Shown here: positions 58,715-64,000 of the stretch, piece by piece
Layout of the letters: every line of letters starts with the position of its first letter
Numbering within the stretch: the stretch's first letter is position 1
Source: Streptomyces sp. AJS327
GTDB taxonomy: Bacteria; Actinomycetota; Actinomycetes; Streptomycetales; Streptomycetaceae
Length of the DNA stretch: 64,000 bases
Reading direction: 5' to 3'
Assembly: GCF_013450295.1 (NCBI RefSeq)
Contig: NZ_SKBR01000003.1
Coordinates: forward strand, 496,001 to 560,000
Notes under the pieces: model-generated
What the model was told of the DNA's origin: nothing
What the model saw: only the letters and a program-made list of their open reading frames with translations
The model's database searches: none
Made by a program: the position numbers and the translations under genes

Positions 58715-59986
58715 GTGAGGATCCTTGTCATCGGCGGCGGTGCCCGCGAACACGCGCTCTGCCGCTCGCTCTCGCACGACCCGCAGGTCACCGAGGTGCA
58801 CTGCGCCCCCGGCAACGCGGGTACGGCGGAGATCGCCACCCCGCACCCCGTCGACCCGTGCGACGGCCCGGCCGTGGCCGGGCTGGCCGCCGAACTCGCC
58901 GCCGACCTCGTGGTCGTCGGGCCCGAGGCGCCCCTGGTCGCCGGGGTGGCGGACGCCGTCCGGGAGCGTGGCATCCCCGTGTTCGGACCGTCCGCCGAGG
59001 CCGCCCGGCTGGAGGGTTCCAAGGGCTTCGCGAAGGACGTGATGGCGGCGGCCGGGGTGCCGACCGCCCGTGGCTACGTCTGCGTCGAGCCCGCCGAGTC
59101 GGACGCCGCGCTGGACGCCTTCGGCGCCCCGTACGTCGTCAAGGACGACGGGCTCGCCGCGGGCAAGGGCGTCGTCGTCACCGACGACCTCGCCGAGGCC
59201 CGCGCGCACGCGCGCGGCTGTGACCGGGTGGTCGTCGAGGAGTTCCTGGACGGCCCCGAGGTCTCGCTCTTCGCCGTCACCGACGGGGAGACGGTGCGCC
59301 CGCTCCAGCCCGCGCAGGACTTCAAGCGCGCCCACGACGGCGACCGTGGCCCCAACACCGGTGGCATGGGCGCCTACTCGCCCCTGCCCTGGGCCGACCC
59401 CGGGCTGGTCGACGAGATCGTCGCCACGGTCGTGCAGCCCACGGTGGACGAACTGCGCCGCCGCGGCACCCCGTTCGTCGGTCTGCTCTACGCCGGGCTC
59501 GCGATCACCTCGCGCGGGCTCCGCGTCATCGAGTTCAACGCGCGCTTCGGCGACCCGGAGACGCAGGCGGTCCTGGCCCGGCTGCGCACCCCGCTCGCCG
59601 GGCTGCTGTACGCGGCGGCCACCGGACAGCTCGCCGCCTTCCCCGAACTCCGCTGGAGCGAGGGCTCGGCGGTGACGGTCGTCCTCGCCGCCGACGGCTA
59701 CCCCGCCGCCCCCCGCACCGGCGACCCCGTCGAGGGGCTGGCCGAGGCCGAGAGCGCCGTCGAGAGCGCCTACGTGCTGCACGCCGGGACCGCGCGGGAC
59801 GCGGAGGGCCGCGTCGTCAGCTCCGGCGGGCGGGTGCTGTCGATCACCGCGACCGGCGCCGACCTCACCGAGGCCCGCGACCGCGCCTACGCGCTGATCT
59901 CCCGTGTCCGGCTGGCGGGCGCCCACTACCGCACCGACATCGCCGCCCAGGCCGCCGCCGACGCCGCCACCCCCACCCACCCCTGA
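58715..59986 (+). CDS. purD: phosphoribosylamine-glycine ligase (GARS)
   Basis: ATP-grasp enzyme making glycinamide ribonucleotide, second step of purine synthesis. The 423-residue protein shows the N-terminal domain (RILVIGGGAREHALC; CAPGNAGTAEIATPHPVDPCD; VVVGPEAPLVAGVAD), the ATP-grasp region (GSKGFAKDVMAAAGVPTARG; YVVKDDGLAAGKGVVV; VVVEEFLDGPEVSLFAV) and FNARFGDPETQAVLARL. Length and residues are standard. GTG 58715 lies directly after a -10 box, so translation is probably leaderless. A terminator follows. Confidence 0.98.
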   Translation: MRILVIGGGAREHALCRSLSHDPQVTEVHCAPGNAGTAEIATPHPVDPCDGPAVAGLAAELAADLVVVGPEAPLVAGVADAVRERGIPVFGPSAEAARLEGSKGFAKDVMAAAGVPTARGYVCVEPAESDAALDAFGAPYVVKDDGLAAGKGVVVTDDLAEARAHARGCDRVVVEEFLDGPEVSLFAVTDGETVRPLQPAQDFKRAHDGDRGPNTGGMGAYSPLPWADPGLVDEIVATVVQPTVDELRRRGTPFVGLLYAGLAITSRGLRVIEFNARFGDPETQAVLARLRTPLAGLLYAAATGQLAAFPELRWSEGSAVTVVLAADGYPAAPRTGDPVEGLAEAESAVESAYVLHAGTARDAEGRVVSSGGRVLSITATGADLTEARDRAYALISRVRLAGAHYRTDIAAQAAADAATPTHP

Positions 59987-60054
59987 GCCCGATCCACCCC
60001 TGAGCCCCGCCACCCGCTGCTCGGGTGTGCCCGGGCCCTGTCGACCGCTCGCTG

Positions 60055-60081
60055 AGCCCCGCGCCTCCGGGTCGCGGGGCT
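60055..60081 (+). terminator. purD terminator
   Basis: AGCCCCGCG, nine-base loop, CGCGGGGCT, followed by TTCGC; 69 bases after the stop. Confidence 0.8.
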
Positions 60082-60299
60082 TCGCGGTGTCCAGGCCGCA
60101 CGAGTCCGCGCCCTCGTGCGCGGAGGGTGCGCGGGCGTGCGGTCGGCCCGTCATCACGGCGCGCGACATCGGCGGATGCCTCGTTCGGGCTCCGGGGAAA
60201 ACCACCCCGCACAGGGGCAGGCCGGGCGATACCGTTCCCCAAAGCCATTCCATCGAGTGACCGAAATCCCGAGCGGCTGACGGGTGCCGGGACCCCAAC

Positions 60300-60305
60300 T
60301 AGGGT
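60300..60305 (+). promoter_or_regulatory. possible -10 box of the M48-like gene
   Basis: TAGGGT about 128 bases before the chosen start. No good -35 seen. Confidence 0.35.
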
Positions 60306-60432
60306 GCCGCACACGCTGAGTGGGAGTCCGTCGAGTGGACCCGTGCGCGTTGCGGGGTGGGCGAGCGGTGCGACAGTGAGGGAAAGCCGGGTATCCGGGT
60401 GGCAGGGAGAGCGGTCCGGGGGTGAACGGTTC

Positions 60433-62541
60433 GTGGGTGCCCATCAGCACGGCGGGTGGCACACCGGTGTGCGATCCGCGCGGCGGCACGCGCTGTCGGT
60501 GCTGCGCGTCCGCAACTGGGCCCTCGCGGTCACCCTGCTGCCCGCCGGTGTCGCCGTCGTCCTCTTCGCGGGGGCCGCCGCCGGGCACCTCGGATCGGCC
60601 TGGGCCCCGGTCCGCTGGGCCGTCGCCGGGCTCGCCGTCCTCACCCTGGCCGCCGCCACGGCGCTCGCCGCGCTGATCGCGCGCGCCGAGCCCGCCGTGC
60701 CGCCCACCGTGCGGCTCGACGAGCGTGCGGCGCCCGAGCTGTACCGGCTGGTGCGGGAACTCGCCGCCTGGCTGGACGTGCCCGCGCCCACCTCGATCGC
60801 GCTCACCCCGGACTGCGACAGCTGGCTGGAGGAGCGGCCCCGCCCGAAGCGGTCCCGTGCGCGCCGGGCGGGCGGCGTCCAGCACCCGGAACACCGTCCC
60901 CCCGCGCAGCGTGAGGCCGTGTCCGGGCCGGGCCGGACGGGCTCCGTGGCGGCGCCCGGTGCGCCGAGCGGGCACCGTCCGGACTTCCGGGAGGGGGTGG
61001 CGGGCCCCGCCGAGGGGGCCGACCCCGCCACCGGGGCGCCGCTCGGCGTACCCCGTGGGGGAAACGTCGCGGCCGACGGTCCCGAGGGGGCCGTCGGCAC
61101 CGCTGACACCCCCCGAACGGCCGGTGGCGAAAGGGCCGGGGAAGCCGGACGGGCTGGGCGGGCCGGGCAGGTGCTGGTGATCGGCTCGCCTTTCCTCTGG
61201 TGGATGCGGATCGGTGAACTCCGCGCGTTGCTCGCGCCGGTGGTGGCGGGCACCGACCCCTCGGCCCACCCGGACGTGGCCGCCGCGCGCCGCTTCGTCC
61301 GGGGGCTGGACGCGGCGATCGCCGTCACCGGCCGGTCCGGGCCGCTCGCGGCGACGGGCGGCTGGCTGTGCCGCCGCATGCTGCGCGCCTCCGCGCCGTA
61401 CGCGGCGGAGATGGAGCGCGGCGTGGCGATGGCCGCCTCCGCGCGGGCCCAGCGGGTGGACGACGGGGTGCGGGCCAGCGCGCAGGAGCAGGTGGGCCTC
61501 GCCTACGCCGGGTGGGACCGGCTGTTGACGCGCGTCGCGTTGCCCGCCTGGCACGCGGGCCGCTGGCCCGACCGGCTGAACGCCGGGGTCGTGGCGGCGC
61601 TGACCGAGCTGTCCCGGCGGGACCGGCTCGCGGACGGGCTGACGGCCCGACTGGGCGAACGGCCCTCCTGCGATCTGCTGGAGGAGCCCGGACGGGTGGA
61701 CTCGGCCGTCTCCCTCCTCGCGGCGCACATGTTCCTCGGCGAGCCGGACGGTGGCTGGTCCCCGGTGGACTGGTCCGCCTACCCGGAGGAGGTGGTGGAC
61801 CGCGCCTGGCGCACCGAGGCGGCCCGCCTCTTCGCGGCGCTGGACGCGGTGGACCATGACGCGGAGGACGCGGGCGGCACCCTCGCGCGCGTCATCGCGT
61901 GGCTGGCCGTCCCGGAGCCCACACCGGACGGGCCACCCCCGGCGTCCGAGGCGCGAGCGCCGGGCGAGGCCCGGCTCCCCTCCGAGACGCGGGCAGACGA
62001 GGCGCGGGCGGACGAGACGCGGGCGCCGGGCATGCGGGGGGAGTTGGCGGACACCACGGAGGAACTGACAGCTGGGCCCGCCGAGTTGACGGCCGGACCT
62101 GGGGGAGGGTCAGGCGTCGGGGTCGACGAGTCGGGTCCGGGCGGGCGGTTGGCCGCGCGGATCAGTGCCGCCGTGGCGCGCGAGGAGGCCGCCAGGGAGG
62201 ACGGCGGGCAGTCGGTTCCCGGCGCGGTCGCGGGCGAGGAGATCTGGATACCCGGCGGCTCGGCGCGGGCGATGGGGCTGCCGCTCCGCCCTCCCCGGGG
62301 AACCCGGGAGGTGCTGGCCGAACACGTCACCGCCGTCGTCTGCTGCGCCGTGATCGACACGGGCGCCGCGGCTCCGGGACTGGACTGGCTGGACGGTCCC
62401 ACACTGCTCGTCGGCGGCGAACGTGTCGCCGAACTCGCCCGTCCCGTCCTGGACTTGGTGGAGGACGGAGACGCGGCCCCGCTCCGGACCTGGCTCGCGG
62501 AGCTGGGCGTACGGGCCGACAAACCCGTCCGGCTCCTCTGA
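60433..62541 (+). CDS. membrane protein resembling M48 peptidases, no HExxH
   Basis: About 702 residues. Two membrane helices near the start (NWALAVTLLPAGVAVVLFAGA and WAVAGLAVLTLAAATALAALI) and a following segment VRLDERAAPELYRLVRELAAWLDVPAPTSIAL are arranged as in actinobacterial M48-type membrane peptidases. In those proteins VLVIGSPFLW and ELRALLA are followed by a zinc-binding HExxH; here PVVAG (269-273) stands there, so the protein would be an inactive relative. The rest is helical, with Pro/Ala/Arg-rich insertions (about 140-235 and 495-570). GTG 60433 is chosen for GGGGGTG upstream; GTG 60343 and 60376 are alternatives. Confidence 0.65.
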   Translation: MGAHQHGGWHTGVRSARRHALSVLRVRNWALAVTLLPAGVAVVLFAGAAAGHLGSAWAPVRWAVAGLAVLTLAAATALAALIARAEPAVPPTVRLDERAAPELYRLVRELAAWLDVPAPTSIALTPDCDSWLEERPRPKRSRARRAGGVQHPEHRPPAQREAVSGPGRTGSVAAPGAPSGHRPDFREGVAGPAEGADPATGAPLGVPRGGNVAADGPEGAVGTADTPRTAGGERAGEAGRAGRAGQVLVIGSPFLWWMRIGELRALLAPVVAGTDPSAHPDVAAARRFVRGLDAAIAVTGRSGPLAATGGWLCRRMLRASAPYAAEMERGVAMAASARAQRVDDGVRASAQEQVGLAYAGWDRLLTRVALPAWHAGRWPDRLNAGVVAALTELSRRDRLADGLTARLGERPSCDLLEEPGRVDSAVSLLAAHMFLGEPDGGWSPVDWSAYPEEVVDRAWRTEAARLFAALDAVDHDAEDAGGTLARVIAWLAVPEPTPDGPPPASEARAPGEARLPSETRADEARADETRAPGMRGELADTTEELTAGPAELTAGPGGGSGVGVDESGPGGRLAARISAAVAREEAAREDGGQSVPGAVAGEEIWIPGGSARAMGLPLRPPRGTREVLAEHVTAVVCCAVIDTGAAAPGLDWLDGPTLLVGGERVAELARPVLDLVEDGDAAPLRTWLAELGVRADKPVRLL

Positions 62542-63831
62542 ACCCCCATCCCCGCTGTCCCGCCCCCTCCGCCCCACACCGCCTCGCGCCGTCCCCACGT
62601 CTGATCTCGCACCCCACGCCGTCGCGCGCCGTCCCCACGTCTGACTCGTCCCACGCCGTCGCGCGCTGTCTCGGCCCACGCCCCGCGTCGTCCCGTCCGG
62701 ACGCTCCCGACGTCCCGCCCCGCCCGGCGCCGTCTCGCGCCGTCCCATCCCGCGTCCACCGATCCGCCGTCGCCCGACGCGCACTTCGCCCCGCCGCGCG
62801 CCCCTTCCGAACCGGATCAACCGACCGCGCGCGCCCACATGTTGGACCGCGACGCCGCGCGGAGCGGACCCACCGCGCGTCCCCTTCCCCCCGGCTCCGG
62901 GACCCCACCCGCTCGCGAACGACGGCGCGTCCCGGCCGACGGGCGCGTCCCGACCGACGTACGTTTTCCGGCCGTCGAACTCCCGTATCTCACACCTACG
63001 TTGACGAACTCGCCAAGCTAAGGGGGCTGTTGGCGCTGCCCGTGAGCTGACGCGCGGTGTAGCTACCGGCCAACGGCCGGGCGGGCGGGGGCTGTTGTGC
63101 GTGCGGCATGGGGTCGTCGGGTGCGTGCGCCGGGTGGCGCACCGGTGCGCCCGGTGCCGCGTTCGCGCGCCGGTTACCGACGTCGCCCGGGAACCGCGGG
63201 CTTCGCGGGGGGACGCACCTGTGGGGGACGGTCTCGTACGTCGGTGCGGGTGTGCCGGCGGTGGTGCCGGACGTGCGCGAACGACCCTCGGATACGTCGA
63301 ACATCCCTCGGGAACACGGTGGTTGAGCGCTGGAACACCGGCCGGATCGGCGCGGGGACGGAGGTGGCGCGCCGTTCTGACATGGGAGCCTCCCGCCGGG
63401 TCGGTACGAGCGGTGACGAAAAACGGTCGCAATGTGATGTCCTGTCCCCTGATAGTCCGTCGGTTCACCGATCGCCGGACTCCTGGCGCCCCGTGAGTAG
63501 TTGGGGCTCCAGGTCCGGTCCGCGACGGTTCACCGGCTGACGTCCGCCTGGCGTACGCCGGTTCGCCGTCCACGCTTCAGCCGTCCGTCGTCGTCCGTCC
63601 GCACGTCCCGTCCCGCCCGACCCCACCGAACGCACCGGATGCCAGCACTCCGCACCGTCGCCCGGCGGCCCGTTCCGCCCCGGTGGGCACGGTCCGCGGC
63701 GTGGGTCCAGCCGATCCGGCGGGCGACCGTTCCGGGGCGACCGCCCCGTGGGCAACCGGCCCGCGGACGACCGGCCGGTGGACGACCGGCGCGGCGGGTG
63801 GATCGACACAGGGAAGACGAGGGGAGCGGCA
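62542..63831. other. intergenic, 1.3 kb, no gene seen
   Basis: No credible gene. The first 160 bases carry imperfect ~37-bp direct repeats (copies around 62582, 62617 and 62654, sharing CACGCCGTCGCGCG and CGTCCCCACGTCTGA). A less G+C-rich patch at 63410-63465 (GTGACGAAAAACGGTCGCAATG) may hold a promoter for the gene at the right edge. Confidence 0.5.
62582..62690. repeat. imperfect ~37-bp direct repeats
   Basis: Two full and one partial copy sharing GCGCCGTCCCCACGTCTGA and CCACGCCGTCGCGCG. Confidence 0.75.
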
Positions 63832-64000
63832 GTGGGTTCGGAACACACACAGCGCTGGGAGTCCGGGGCGCTGGCACACGCCGTCACCGACCCGTTCGGC
63901 CAGGGACCGGTGCCCTGGCTGCGCGGCAGCGAGCACTACTTCGACAACGGGCGCGTCGTCCCCTGGTACGTGGACAGTGCCGACCTGGCGCTGGGGACGC
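63832..64000 (+). CDS. 5' end of an unrecognised gene (cut by the window)
   Basis: GTG 63832, five bases after GGGGAG, opens a frame that runs to the window edge: 56 codons encoding VGSEHTQRWESGALAHAV and then DPFGQGPVPWLRGSEHYFDNG and VVPWYVDS. The composition is fully coding. I do not recognise the family; the remainder is outside the window. Confidence 0.72.
   Translation, partial: MGSEHTQRWESGALAHAVTDPFGQGPVPWLRGSEHYFDNGRVVPWYVDSADLALGT

Noticed and set aside
58600..58720. Purine riboswitch ahead of purD or purA
   Set aside because: The purD start lies six bases after a -10 box, leaving no leader, and the purA leader shows only a simple hairpin.

Overview
The window is high-GC DNA (well above 70 % G+C, third codon positions almost always G or C) with GTG and TTG starts, HspR/HAIR heat-shock control, rare TTA codons and many small actinobacterial hypothetical proteins. 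Together these point to a chromosomal segment of Streptomyces or a close relative. I see no phage, plasmid, insertion sequence or CRISPR array.

Layout. (1) 0.4-6.1 kb: a urease cluster (ureA-B fusion, ureC, ureF, ureG, ureD) with unusually long low-complexity insertions and a UreC that lacks the usual active-site-flap cysteine. (2) 6.3-7.7 kb: an unrecognised gene, a tRNA-Gly(CCC) and a 56-residue zinc-ribbon microprotein that ends in a 23-bp tandem repeat. (3) 8-12 kb: dcd, a deleted and frameshifted phosphoribosyltransferase pseudogene, a Yip1-family membrane protein, and an anti-sigma-type ATPase overlapping an upstream low-complexity ORF that carries a TTA codon. (4) 12.3-25.7 kb: an EtfD-like Fe-S membrane reductase, then the heat-shock genes dnaK-grpE-dnaJ-hspR and clpB, both preceded by HAIR operators; a secreted serine protease and an unknown gene lie between them. 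(5) 25.9-31.8 kb: a YbjN protein, an M23-like lipoprotein, a PLP aminotransferase, a tandem array of four tiny membrane proteins with Gly/Cys-only tails, and a DUF2617 protein.

(6) 32.7-41.1 kb: a membrane spermidine-synthase-like protein with apparent active-site losses, a CoxG-like tethered protein, an aldose epimerase, pyrE, class II aldolase (fbaA) and a DUF3151 protein, most with leaderless-type promoters. (7) 41.6-44.6 kb: a tightly overlapping kynA-kynU-kynB operon converting tryptophan to anthranilate. (8) 45.4-54.6 kb: a lipoprotein, purA divergent from a diacylglycerol-kinase-like gene, a MarR/GbsR-type regulator next to a two-gene ABC exporter, and a receptor-type Ser/Thr kinase. 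(9) 55.5-64 kb: a class III aminotransferase/GntR pair, an unknown gene, purD, a large membrane protein resembling M48 peptidases but with no HExxH, and the start of a further unknown gene at the right edge.

Most of the window is housekeeping: proteostasis, pyrimidine and purine synthesis, glycolysis. The accessory parts are the urease cluster, the Gly/Cys microprotein array, the kynurenine operon and the exporter/kinase block. The strongest candidate for something undescribed is the Gly/Cys array at 29.2-30.6 kb. Short tandem repeats in and between genes are a striking general feature. Start sites, regulatory sites and family assignments were made by reading alone; no database search was possible.
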